DNA of 64,000 nt from contig CM036250.1 in assembly GCA_020698575.1 (NCBI GenBank), positions 28,409,500 through 28,473,499 of the forward strand, in the 5' to 3' direction. Position numbers and translations under genes: made by a program. This DNA is from Bostrychus sinensis. Its lineage: Eukaryota > Chordata > Actinopteri > Gobiiformes > Eleotridae. The notes under the pieces were generated by a model. That model did not search any database. It was not told the DNA's origin and saw only the letters and a program-made list of their open reading frames with translations. The first letter of the stretch is position 1, and each line of letters opens with the position of its first letter. Positions 10,321-21,050 of this stretch are shown here, piece by piece.

Positions 10321-11690
10321 CATCACAGTCATGGTGCAAACATGACCCCTACAAGAACCAGACACAGAATAGAACAGTTTCTGTATAAAGAATAAGTTTA
10401 TGTGCTTTATGTTGGAGTGTAACAGTAGACATTTCTAGATGAAATAAATATAAATAAATATAAATATAAATAAATAATAAATGATTATGGAGTAGCCTAG
10501 TTTATTAGCATTTAGCACAGTTGGGGTTGCAGTAGTACTAATACTAGTTTTATTATTTAGGACTACAAAAAAGGCCAGGTTTCACATGAGGCCCTTCTCA
10601 CTTTTTCAGCGTACCCCAAATACCATAACCATCACTAGCAGCACTAGTCTGAGCAAAACACTGGCCCAATATTTAGATTCTTTGCAATGCTGTAAATTTG
10701 GACAAAAGAGAAATCCAGTTAGAGGGCTTAATCGACCTAATGAGTCTGACAATTCTTTGTGCATGAGTCCAACTATGTCATGCGAGGATCTGTTTCGAGT
10801 TCTGATCCATTTCTGAAGTAATGGTCAATTACAAATTTGCATAAAATACCAAATAATCTCGGGGGCCATATCCATAAGATTAGATCTGGTGAATAAAAAG
10901 AGAAATCGAGACATCTGTTTCAACGCAGTTCTCCCACACTAGTGTTTGTTGTGGGTGGGGGGTGTTCAGTGTTTTCCAAGCAGGTTGTGATGTGGGTCTA
11001 CTCCCGGCCACTCGTGATGAATTCACCGGGTCAGAGGTCACGGTGCAGCAGACAAAGAGGGAGGTCGCTAGCTATGTGAACACCCAACTCACAAAAGACC
11101 GTTTTCATATTCTCTTTGTCCCCAGGCATGCACTTGAGCTAAAAATATCCTGCTATAAAGTGAAGTTTGGAATGTTTTTGCATGACACTTTTTCCTTGTT
11201 TGACACTTGACTTTACACTGTGGAGTGATATGACCAGAGAATGCCTCTAGCGTTGCAAGATGTTTAGGAAGAAATGAAACAAGCAGACAAAGAGAAAGAC
11301 AAAGAGAAAGAGTAGTTTGGTGTTGTGCAACAGGCTGACATTGATCAGGCCTGTTGAACGGTGACGCGGCGCTCCATTGTCTAATCCATCTGCAGCCCTC
11401 CACCCTGCCTCATCTGTCTTTCCTCTGTTCCTGTGCAGTCTAACATTGCCGGCGTGCTTTTCTTTTTTTTTTTTTAATGCAAAGTCAGCCAAAGGACAGA
11501 AATCTGATGAAGTTTCAACAAGTTTTCCTTGCTATAATTGCTTGGAATGGGTTTATACGGCTTGTTCAGTATGTAAGGAATGGGTGTCTATGGGTTACTT
11601 CAGAATAGAGAACTTGTTTTCTTCAGGAGGGAATTAGTACATTAGCGGTTTGGAACAGTGTCGTAATATACAGATCAAGCGTAACATTAT
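10321..11690. other. Non-coding stretch with simple AT repeats
   Basis: A run of AAATAAATAT-type sequence lies at 10441-10490. No gene or element boundary was found in the rest. Confidence 0.4.
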
Positions 11691-11699
11691 GAGCATCTA

Positions 11700-12870
11700 C
11701 ACTGTAAAAAAATAAATTGCTTTAAAAACTCAAGGCAACAGGCACCCTCACGATTTTTGAGTTTTGGGGCCAACTCAAAATCTGTTTTGAAGTTTTCAGC
11801 AACAAATTTTTTTTTGTTCACCTAATTTTATGTTCATATGTCTAACCTAATCTTTCAATTTTAAGTTTTCCCCACTATCTTAATGTTTTTAACTCACCCA
11901 CCTTACTATCCATTGTTCAGGGAAAAGTATTATTATTTATTTTTTATTATTATCAATAATAATAACTTTCAGAACATTGGATAGTAAGTTGGCTGTAAGA
12001 GTGAAAAAAAAAGAAAAAGATAGCGAATAAAGACTGACCGATATGTTGAAATCTGGCCGATATCCGCCGATATAAACAGTACTATTTTTATTGTGTCCTG
12101 GAATAAGACCTGTTTAATTGCAAATGATGGCCTTTTGTTATTTGTCCAGCAGAGGGGGCTACTCAGCGTTTCCCAGCAGTTTGGCTCTTAGTCTGCAGTT
12201 CATTCCCCAAATTACCTTCTCATGGCCTGAAAAGCTCAAAACGGCAATAAAAATATTTTACTAATTTCTTTGCCATAAAACCTCAAAACAAAAATTCAAA
12301 ATGCATTTTGTAGTTCTCCCCATGCTCGACTTGCACTGCAAGTTTAAATGAAATTTAAGTTAAACAAATTTAGTTAAAGCTAAATAAAATTAATAAATAA
12401 ATATAATACATACAATATACAATAATACTCCCCACACCAATGTCCACTACAACCTACATAACAATCAGCATAAAGAACAATAAGCAGCTTTCTACAACAT
12501 TTTAAAAATAAGTTTAGTCTAATAAAGTGGCCTGGAGTGTACACGCCATATTTATGTAAATACTTTTTCCTAATGTATGATGTACCGGCCGATTTATTGG
12601 ATATCGGTAATGTATTGGCCGATTTATCGGACATCGGCATTTTTTTGGTTACTTAATATCGGTATCGGCATCAGTCTCAAAAAAATCCATATCAGTCGGG
12701 CTGTAATAACGTGTAAAACCAAGACGTATTGTAGACGTATGAACATCAAATTAGGTGAATAAAAAATATATATTTGTCGTTGAAAACTTCAGATTTAGAG
12801 CTGATCCCAGTTTTATACAAAATTATCTAACAGAACCACAGTTAGAATACTAAAGGCTCATAATCCTGAT
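11700..12870. mobile_element. Foldback element with arms of about 80 bp, split by a hAT-like insertion
   Basis: The left arm at 11768-11846 is matched by the reverse complement of 12731-12807, sharing GAAGTTTTCA, TTCACCTAATTT and ATGTTCATA blocks in the same order. A weaker match may extend outward toward 11700 (CACTGTAAAAAAAT). The hAT-like element 12028-12705 sits between the arms. Outer limits are approximate. Confidence 0.6.
12028..12705. mobile_element. hAT-like non-autonomous element, 678 bp
   Basis: Left terminus TAAAGACTGACCGATATG and right terminus (reverse complement) TACAGCCCGACTGATATGG pair as terminal inverted repeats. The inner ends are rich in 'ccgatat' motifs. Flanking 8-mers ATAGCGAA and ATAACGTG share 5 of 8 bases, compatible with a worn 8-bp duplication. 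No transposase is encoded. Confidence 0.65.
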
Positions 12871-13360
12871 TATGTCAAAACTTATATCCCTCCCAAATTT
12901 TATTACAAAGATATATACATTTTGACTCACAAAAAACACAAATAAAATAAATTAGACTTTTTTTCCTGATTTCATAAATAACCATATGTCATTGTGCTTT
13001 AGACACTTTTATGCTGATCATTACCTAATATGATTTGTGGTTGTTCAGAAAAATGGCTTTTATCAAAAACATGAGGAACAGATAAACTAAAAAAAATTTG
13101 TGTGAGGTAGAGTGAGTGTTTCTTGCTAAAAAGAGCATTTTTCAGGGTTATCTTCCACTTTTCCACTAAATCAGGTTTACATGAAAGCCTTACAGTGGAT
13201 CAAAGCAAATCACATTTGTAACCCTATCTGGGGAATAATAGCTTAACAAAACGAGCTGCCTCTTTCAATAAATTCAGGCTTCTAAGTATTATAAATAGAG
13301 GCCTGATAATACAAAGTACAGTGTTGACAACACATAAGTGCAAAATTGTTTGAAATTAAA

Positions 13361-14345
13361 GTGGTCAGAGCCACACTGCCTATTGTACAAAAATCAGATT
13401 GGCAGACCATCAATATCTTCTCAATGTAAGGGAAACATTGAAATATATTTTTGGCTCATTTTGGCACTATTGTAAAAAAAAAAAAAAAAAAGGATTTTCC
13501 TCAATATATGGGAAACAGTAAAATATTGGGAACATCAAGTATATTTTTGGCTTATTTTGTCACTGTAATTAGAGGAGCAAAGAGTCTGGCATGCATTCAC
13601 CGTCTCCTAAATATAAGGAACAAAATGTAACTTTGGTGATTATAGTGGCACAGTGGTTAGCACGCTTGCCTCACAGTAAGAAGGTCCCTGGTTTGTTTCC
13701 CTGACCAGATGGGCCTTTGTGTGGAGTTTGCATGTTCTTCTTGTGTCTGCATAGGTTTCCTCTGGGTGCTCCATTTTCACTAAAAAAACATGTGGTTCAG
13801 GTAGGCCCATGCAGCGTATCAGGACTAACCCTCCAGTTGACTATCTGCGCAATTCTGTTGTAGACTTTATATGTATAACGACAAAGCACTTTAACTTTTT
13901 AACTTCATAGTGGAGCAAATTAGACTATGGTGGGCTATCTCTTCCATATAACACACTGAATCATATGAAACACTTCTTGTTTGGGTCATTTTGAGGCTCT
14001 GACAGACCAAATTTGTCTATGGTGGACCATCAAACTCTTGATGTTTTGAAAATACTTAAAATATTATACTGAAATATGCAGTTTTTGAAATACATATGAA
14101 TATGTGTTTTTGGCTCATTTGTGATTGTATTGGAGCAAATTAGGCTTTTGTAGGCAACCAATGCCTCTTCAGTGAATGGGAAACATATGGTATATAGTTT
14201 AGCTCATTTGGTGACCAAATTAGACTCTTTTAAGGAACCAGTGTCTCTTCAATATAAGGGGAATGCTGATATATAAAATGCATTTTATACTACTATAGAG
14301 AAACAAATTAGACTGTGGCAGGCCACCAACATCTCTTCATTTTAC
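13361..14345. repeat. Degenerate long-unit tandem array, about 8 units
   Basis: Units of roughly 75-125 bp repeat a scheme of GAGCAAATTAGACT, then a 'ggcaggccaccaa' block, CTCTTCAATATAAGGGAAAC and a TTTTTGGCTCATTTTGG-like end. Copies begin near 13361, 13490, 13571, 13911, 14000, 14128, 14208 and 14296. All have diverged, and a SINE at 13645-13903 separates units 3 and 4. Confidence 0.65.
13645..13903 (+). repeat. tRNA-derived SINE inserted in the tandem array
   Basis: It begins GTGGCACAGTGGTTAGCACG (A-box-like) with GGTCCCTGGTTTGTTTCCC (B-box-like) about 35 bases on. The typical fish 'gtggagtttgcatgttctt...gtttcctctgggtgctcc' body follows, and it ends near an ACTTTTTAAC tail. Related copies lie at 15088-15170 (minus) and 62955-63110. 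Confidence 0.7.
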
Positions 14346-14437
14346 TTCTTATATTTATTATATTTAGTTTACACAATGAGCAATGAGCAATTCAATAACT
14401 TATAGTAATGATCTCTTGTGCTTGTATTCACCCCCAG

Positions 14438-14527
14438 AAAACCCCTGCCCTGGGCCCTTTATGCCTCCTGAACACCACTGCTGAGCTCTTGTGTACTGAC
14501 TTCTTGCTGACTCCAGCGGAGCAGGTG
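14438..14527 (+). other. Candidate 90-bp exon, no recognised protein
   Basis: The acceptor TATTCACCCCCAG is followed by 30 open codons (starting KTPALGPL) and the donor GTG|GTGAGT. The segment is more GC-rich than its surroundings and keeps phase 0 at both ends. I recognise no protein family, and short exon-like stretches arise by chance. Confidence 0.2.
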
Positions 14528-14529
14528 GT

Positions 14530-15087
14530 GAGTAGTGATTTATGGTCATGCAGCCTGGTGTTATGGGCTGCATTGTGTCTGCCTGGAAGTGTCAGAGCCC
14601 GAGGGAGGGGCAGGGGGTATCCTCTCCCTCAGCACTCCACTTCACATTAAAAACTTCCTGAAGAGCTGCAACAAGTGGAAATGATCCTTCAAATATATTC
14701 CCCTCTCTCCGCCAGGCATACTTATTATATAACACTATTCATATGTGAAGCCAGAGTAAACACAGAGGGGCAAATTTAAGGAACGAGGCATTCAGCAGTT
14801 TTAATGCAGCTTGACATTGGTTTTATAAGTCAACTGTAATGAATGGACTGAGAGAAATATGGCTGTTTAAAATGGAAACATAGTATACAGGAATAAATAT
14901 TGGGGAACATTAAAATAGCTTATTCTCATCCAAGCAATAAAATGCTATTTGTAATCTCTAGAAAGTATGCATTTCATTTATTAAGAGAAAGTCAGGTTTG
15001 TTGATGTTTGAAGCAGATGTTCAACAGCATAGTTCAGTGGATATTATAAAAATGGTAAGGGCCTCTGCAGACTCCACACTGAGCTGG
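14530..15087. other. Non-coding stretch, nothing recognised
   Basis: No motif, repeat end or gene can be supported. Confidence 0.4.
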
Positions 15088-15170
15088 ACACTGTCAGGTG
15101 ACCCAGGAATTGATCATTCAACTTTCTTGTTGTGAGGCAGGAATTCTAATCACCACTATGCACGCCTGCA
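15088..15170 (-). repeat. tRNA-derived SINE head, minus strand
   Basis: The reverse complement reads GTGGTGATTAGAATTCCTGC CTCACAACAAGAA and continues to a TCAATTCCTGGGTC block. This is the same head as the SINE at 13645. Confidence 0.5.
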
Positions 15171-15394
15171 ATACCTATTAAACGTAACTCTATCTGGGAA
15201 AAATAAGCGCTTAACCAAACATGCTGTCTCGTTCAATATGTACAGTGTTCTAAGGATTATAAATGAATATGTCCTTGATAAAACGTTTTCAGAATGTTGA
15301 GAACACAAAAGTACTAAGTTGTTTTAAATAAAGCTAAAGAGTTGTCCGAAGCAGCAGAGTTGGAATGGATTCCACCAAAATGACTAATCACGTT

Positions 15395-15495
15395 AGAGAA
15401 CCATTTGAGATATTTTGTGCCAGCCAGCCTGGGGATCAGACCAAAAGTCTCTGCTGAGATACAGGGGCACTAACTACTCTGCCACTGCATACATG
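15395..15495 (-). repeat. Possible tRNA-derived SINE head, minus strand
   Basis: The reverse complement has GTGGCAGAGTAGTTAGTGCC (A-box-like) and GGTCTGATCCCCAG (B-box-like) at tRNA spacing. Confidence 0.45.
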
Positions 15496-16406
15496 TTAGG
15501 GGATAAAAATTACCCACGTGTCCCCAGATATGATGTAAACATGCTTAAATGAAATATTAGTTTTACTGCCAACAATAGTACAGCTGATTTATTTACAATA
15601 AAAAAAATTACATAATGGCCAAGTTTTTCATGTTTACATTTTTGTTTTGTAAAAACCCACGCATTGCTGATCATCCAATCAGAAAAGCGGAAAGAGCTCC
15701 ATGCTCTGGTTGCCACATAGGCCAATATGTACCTGCAGCAGTGGAGATCGCTAACAGCAGAGCTACAAAGCCAGTTTGCAATAACCCGAAAGAGCACACT
15801 GTCATGGGCAACTGACAGACCATTGTTCAGTTTTTAAATCAGCACGAGCGCATGATGCTTCCATTACCTTTAAATGTGATCATTTGTCATCATGCTAGTA
15901 CTTGCCTATTTGGTAACTCTTTAGAATTACACACACTATGAAACATTAGTTTATTATTAATTCATGGTTAGTAAGCAATACTTAGTAACAATGAAACCAA
16001 GTCTTCAGATGACAGAAACAGAAAATATAAAAAAAAAGAAAAGATTTTTTTGTTTGTGTCCTCTGAAGGCGTGGTGGCATTGTCACAAAAAACTGGCATA
16101 TAAAGAGCTAAAATCTTTACCAGTAAATTAATATTTGGTATAAAAGAAAAAATAACAATTTATAATATCTTTATAGCTACACAATGAAAAGCACAATTTA
16201 CACTCTTAACAATGAATGTATTTGACACTGCACAAAAACTAATAATGTATCAATATCAATATCGCTGCTAATTACTGACATAACTCAGGCTGTAATTATT
16301 CAACACAAAAAATCCATGTTGCATTTCTTATTTTGAAAATAAATCATTTTCTCCACCTGAAAACAGAGTGGCATCATCACCACAACCTGGCATTTAAAGG
16401 GTTCAA
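15496..16406. other. Non-coding stretch
   Basis: Near 15910-15990 there is a weak resemblance to the inverted-repeat element at 17444-17721 (TTGGTAACTCTTTAGAATTA). Nothing else was recognised. Confidence 0.35.
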
Positions 16407-16419
16407 ATAATAATAATGA

Positions 16420-16494
<75 letters not shown>

Positions 16495-16541
16495 CATCAT
16501 CAACAACAACAACAACAACAACAATAATAATAATAGTAATG
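16407..16541. repeat. Compound trinucleotide microsatellite
   Basis: AATAAT units, then more than 20 ATT units (16431-16494), then CAA units and AAT units. A long isoleucine ORF on the minus strand is an artefact of this run. Confidence 0.95.
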
Positions 16542-17027
16542 AAAAATTATGAAAAATAACGGTATGAACTAATGACTAAAATTAGAAGGGTCCCTGAGGG
16601 GTTCTTACAGTATCTATAAACAGCTTTTTCATTAAAATATTGGTAATTACATATATATTAATGCTTTATTACTGCTTTATAGTGGTGATTTCTTCTTTTT
16701 TTTTTTTTTTAAACAGATCTAAATTGTATTAAAAAAAATCTTAGAGGTACATAAACTAATGTGGCCAAAACAAATTTTGGCCACTTTAAAAACAAGTGTA
16801 AACATAGCCTAGACACTGGTACTGGTGTCTTTCTCTCCTCTGCATTTTTACTCACTCTCACTCATATTGTTGAGCTTAAGAATGTTGTCTCTTTAAGCTT
16901 GCCCTCAAATCCAATCTTCTTACCACACTTTGCGAGTTTGATCTTAAAATATGTGTCTTGGCCGCTGTGTAAATCCCTGAAGTTTGTGCAACTGTTGGTT
17001 CTCTTGTGCTTTTTTTTTTGACTGCAG

Positions 17028-17167
17028 CGTAAAGCCGTGTCTAAGGCCCGCATTCATCCAGAGCAGGGCCTGATCCAATGGGCCTGGACTCGGCCGCTGT
17101 TTGCTTTTCCAGCTGTTTCGAGCGCAGAGAAAGTGTCCGGGGGTGGAGGAAGACAGTCAGAGCTCTG
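17028..17167 (+). other. Candidate 140-bp exon, no recognised protein
   Basis: A strong polypyrimidine tract and acceptor (TTTTTTTTTGACTGCAG) precede a GC-rich segment open in one frame only (begins RKAVSKARIH). It ends at CTCTG|GTAAGA; an alternative donor GGAG|GTGAGT follows at about 17188. Phase is compatible with the candidate at 14438-14527. No family is recognised; a non-coding exon or chance is possible. Confidence 0.25.
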
Positions 17168-17340
17168 GTAAGAGACGGCGAGGCGGAGGTGAGTAGGCAT
17201 TTGCAGTTAAAGTGAAAGTGTTCTCGTAATTCTTAATGCTAATACCTCAATCTTATGACAGAAACTCAGAAATCAGTGAAAATATCTTGCTGATGGCGGA
17301 GATCAGAGGAGGATGGCCAGAATATTTCAAGATGATGGGA

Positions 17341-17440
17341 AGCAAAGTAGTAACAGTAGTAGTACTAGTAATACTACTAGTAGTAGTGGTGGTAATTGCA
17401 GTAGTTGTAGAAGCACTAATAGGAGGAGTATTAGAAGTAG
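17341..17440. repeat. AGT-rich degenerate trinucleotide repeat
   Basis: Imperfect AGT/GTA units run up to the element at 17444 and resume after it at 17722-17775. A similar stretch lies at 18436-18520. Confidence 0.8.
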
Positions 17441-17443
17441 TGG

Positions 17444-17721
17444 TAACACTTTAGAATAACTCATTATAAAGCATTAGTTAAGTATTAGTTAAGAGTTAGC
17501 AACAACTTAATTGATTTTTTATAAACATTAACAAACAAACCTTAATAAACACCACTGGGTTATAAACATTGTTATTAATACTTAATACTTGAGTAATAAG
17601 CTCATGCAAATCAATGCAAACTTATAAACATCTATGTCAATACATTATTTATTAAAATATTGTTAATTACCTATTTATTAATGCATTGTTAGTGCCTGTT
17701 AGAGCTATTCTAAAGTGTTAC
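17444..17721. mobile_element. Short inverted-repeat element (MITE), 278 bp
   Basis: Left end GTAACACTTTAGAATAACTC and right end GAGCTATTCTAAAGTGTTAC form terminal inverted repeats. It interrupts an AGT repeat that continues on both sides. A related right end occurs near 28550-28567 (GAGCTATTCTAAAGTGTAAC). No coding capacity. Confidence 0.75.
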
Positions 17722-17775
17722 AGCAGTAGCAGTATGAATAGAAATAGGAGTAATTATTTAAAGTAGTAGCAGTTG

Positions 17776-19489
17776 TAGGTCACAGTCCAGTATATTCTTT
17801 GTGCCTGTCCAAAGTCTGGATAAATAGAGAGGGTTGGGTCAGCGAGGGTATCTGGTGAAAAATCTATTCCAAATCACTATCCAAATCACTGCATGCTGAG
17901 GCAGATGCAGTGGTGTAACTTGGTAATGAGGGGCCCCAGTGCATGTTTTAAGAATAGACACTAAAGATTTGAAATACATTAGGTTCCTGCATTAGACGTC
18001 TAATTTATAATATTGTAGCTGTCAGCTGTTTGCAGTTTATTGGAAAAATAGCTGCTACATATAATACACTTTTATTCAAATAAAATTCATATTCATTAAG
18101 GGACAATTTTACACCATTTTTTTCTTAGCTTTTTGTTTTTATAATAATCTTTTTTGAGACATGTATATATTGTCATCTTACATTTTGTAATAAGTTCATG
18201 AATTGCATTTAAATGTATGGGAAAAACTATGTTCTATAACAAAGTCATGTGTTCTGCTCTTGTTTATTATGATAATTTTGAATCCAGATGTGACAAGAGA
18301 TGTAGTCATTTGGACCTCTAAACCTCCTGGGCCCCAGTGCAGTTGCACTGGCTGCACTGCCTGATGTTATGCCCCTGGACCGATGATTTGCTGTTGTGGC
18401 CCTGGAAGAGAAAGACCAAAAGGAAAGAAGAAACAGCAATAGTAGTAGCAGTAGTAAAGTAGTAGTAGCTGTAACACTAGTAGTCGTATCTGTAGCTGTA
18501 GCAGTAGTTCATATAGTAGATGGAGGTGGGTTTAGTAGACAAAAATTATACTCAATTAGGTGTACAGTTAATTCAAAATAATGTTACTCAAGTAGAAGCA
18601 ACAAGTATGTTGCGATAAAACTACTCTTAGAAGTTAAATTTATTATAAAAGTTACAAGTAAATGTAACAGAGTAAATGTAACACTAAATCGTGATTGCAA
18701 ATAGTAACTAACATTTTTCTATTGTTTTAATGAATGTTTACACAGTGGAAACACTCGTTACTAACGCCTGTGTTCCCCTCTCGAACACATCAGTGGCGGA
18801 GGAGCAACGTGAGTGTGCGCATGTCCGTCCACACTGGCCCTCATATATAGACTGATCTGCCTCTCAGACACAAAGCCACGAGGGATGGCCTAGATTCCTG
18901 CACATGCACACACAGGCATGCTGCGAGGAAAAGCACTCTGCAGATGCACATGTACACTGTATGGAGAACGTAGACTGCCCATGCAAATATGTTAGTAGTC
19001 TTGTTTTATATCCTGTTAGAACAAAATATTCATTGTAGTGCAATCGCTGCACAGATTACTATGGTTGCAAATTAACTGTAACCCTATCTATGCATGTATT
19101 TGATACGGGTATAAGTACTTTTAGAGACAGGATTGCACATACTTTTGTTATTCAGACACCCACAAGAATAACAATTACCACTATGTTCTTCTGTTTTTTA
19201 TGAGGCCTAATATTACTGCTGATTTACTGATGGCTGTTTACATACACATAAAAACAGAACAGTATTATAGGTTAGCAAATATTAATAAAAAAATAAAAAA
19301 AAACTTGCAAACTTGCTGTCACTTTTTGATGTTGGCTGGCTGCTGATGTGTCAAAAGCCTCAAGCATATGAAGCTTTATTTGTCACATATAAGCTCTATA
19401 TGCTATAGACCTTATGTTTTTTCAGAGTTTATTGTTATTGTAGATTGGCATCCCTTGGAAATACTAGGATTTTTGCATGATTTGGTCAT
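17776..19489. other. Non-coding stretch with AGT microsatellite
   Basis: Apart from the AGT-rich run at 18436-18520, no feature is recognised. Confidence 0.4.
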
Positions 19490-20841
19490 AAAATGTGATC
19501 TGATTCTCATTCATGTATTTATTGAGCATTTATGTAAACATTCACAGTACAAGGTAGAAAAAGTATTGGAACCTATGGATTTAATAACTGGTTGATCCTC
19601 CTTTGGCAGCAATAACTTCAACCAAACGTTTTCTGTAGTGAAGATCAGACTTGCACAACGCTCAGGAGGAATTTTGGACCGTTCCTTTTTACAAAACTTA
19701 CAAAAAGTTCAGCAATATTCTTGGGATGTCTGGTCTGAATCGCTCTTTTGAGGTCAGGACTCTGACTGGGCCACTCCAGAAGGCGTATTTTCTTCTGTTG
19801 TTGATTTGCGTCTATGCTTTGAGTCAGTGTTCTGTTGCATCACCCATCCTCTGTTGAGCTTCAGTTGGTGGACAGATTAATTTTACTGTTGATGATAGCA
19901 ATTTGTCCAGGCCCGGAGGCAGCAAAACAGCTCCAAACCATGATGCCCCCTCCACCATACTTCACAGTGGGGATGGGGTTTTGATGTTGGTGTGCTGTGC
20001 CTTTTTTTCTCCACACATAGTTTTGTGTGTTCCTTCCAAACAACTCAACTTTGGTTTCATCTGTCCACAGAATATTTTGCCAGTAGTGCTGTGGGACATC
20101 TAGGAGCTCCTTTGCAAACTTTAAACGTGCAGCAATATTTTTTTTGGACAGCAGTGGCTTCCTCTGTAGTGTCCTCCTATGAAGTCCATTCTTGTTCAGT
20201 GTTTTACCTATTGTAGATTTGTGAACAAAGATGTTAGCTTGTGCCAGAGATTTCTATAAGTCTTAAGCTGACACTCTAGGATTCTTCTTCACCTCACTGA
20301 GCATTCTACGCTGGGCTCTTGCAGTCATCTTTACAGGACAGCCACTCCTAGGCAGTGTGGTCACAGTATTGAACCTTCTCCATTTATAGACAATCGCTCG
20401 TACCGTGGACTTATGAACATCAATGCTCTTAGAGATACTTTTGTAACCCTTTCCAGCTTTATGCAAGTCAACTTACTTCTTACTCGTAGGTCTTCTGAGA
20501 ACTCTTTTGTGCGAGGCATGGTTCACATCAAGTAATGCTTCTTCAGAATGGCAAACTCAAAACTGGGTGGCGTTTTTATTGGTCAGGACCACTTTAAGCC
20601 ACTCCTCCAATCTTCTCACACCTAGGTTGGCTGACACCTAACTCCAATTAGCTCTTGAAGAGGTCACTAGTCTAGGGGTTCCAATACTTTTTCTACCTTG
20701 TACTGTGTTTACATAAATGCTCAATAAAAACATTAAAAAATGTCTTTTTTTGCAGCATTAGTTTAAATAGACTGTTTGTCTATTGTTGTGGCTTAGATGA
20801 GGATCAGATCACATTTTAGCTAATACTTTTTCTTTCAACTG
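19490..20841 (-). mobile_element. Tc1/mariner-type transposon with IR/DR-like ends, left outer end lost
   Basis: Inner inverted repeats: CAGTACAAGGTAGAAAAAGT at 19545 and its complement ending at 20705. The match continues outward (ATTGAGCATTTATGTAAACA on both sides; AAATGTGATCTGAT at about 19492 and, inverted, about 20802-20815). On the right, a second motif related to the inner one (CAGTTGAAAGAAAAAGTATT, inverted, ending 20841) abuts a TA dinucleotide. That is the outer/inner direct-repeat layout of fish IR/DR Tc1 elements. The matching outer repeat is absent on the left, so that end is truncated or rearranged. Confidence 0.8.
19580..20519 (-). pseudogene. Tc1-like transposase remnant
   Basis: A DNA transposase reading from a possible ATG at 20519 toward 19580. 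The N-terminal helix-turn-helix part is clear (LHKAGKGYKSISKSI, KSTVRAIVYKWRR, LPRSG). The first catalytic aspartate is in ILWTDETK (about 20080), followed by YVWRKKGTAHQHQNPIPTVK and GGGGIMVWSCFAASGPG. The region of the second aspartate reads QQNTDSKH, altered from the usual motif. The segment after WPSQSPDL lacks the usual catalytic glutamate motif. In-frame stops and frameshifts break it into at least three pieces. It cannot make active transposase. Confidence 0.88.
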
Positions 20842-20842
20842 T

Positions 20843-21045
20843 ATATAGTGCTTTTTCTAGACACTCAAAGGTGCTTTACAGTTTGACTGACAGAAGTGTG
20901 GCTGCCAATCTGCGCCTACGGCCCATCTGACCACCAAACACAGTCACACTGACATATTTACACAGGCAAGGTGGGTGAAGTGTCTTGCCCAAGGATACAA
21001 TGACAGTATGCAATGGATTGAACCGCCAACCTATGCGTTAGTGAT
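20843..21045 (-). repeat. tRNA-derived SINE, minus strand
   Basis: The reverse complement has a GGCGGTTCAATCC B-box-like motif, GGGCAAGACACTTCACCCAC, GCGCAGATTGGCAGCC and a 3' tail TGAGTGTCTAGAAAAAGCAC-TATATA. The same body occurs at 27955-28240 (minus) and 63175-63345 (plus). The Tc1 end abuts its TATA-type tail. Confidence 0.7.
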
Positions 21046-21050
21046 AACAC

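Noticed and set aside
16300..16524. ORF with a poly-isoleucine tract
   Set aside because: Produced by the ATT microsatellite.
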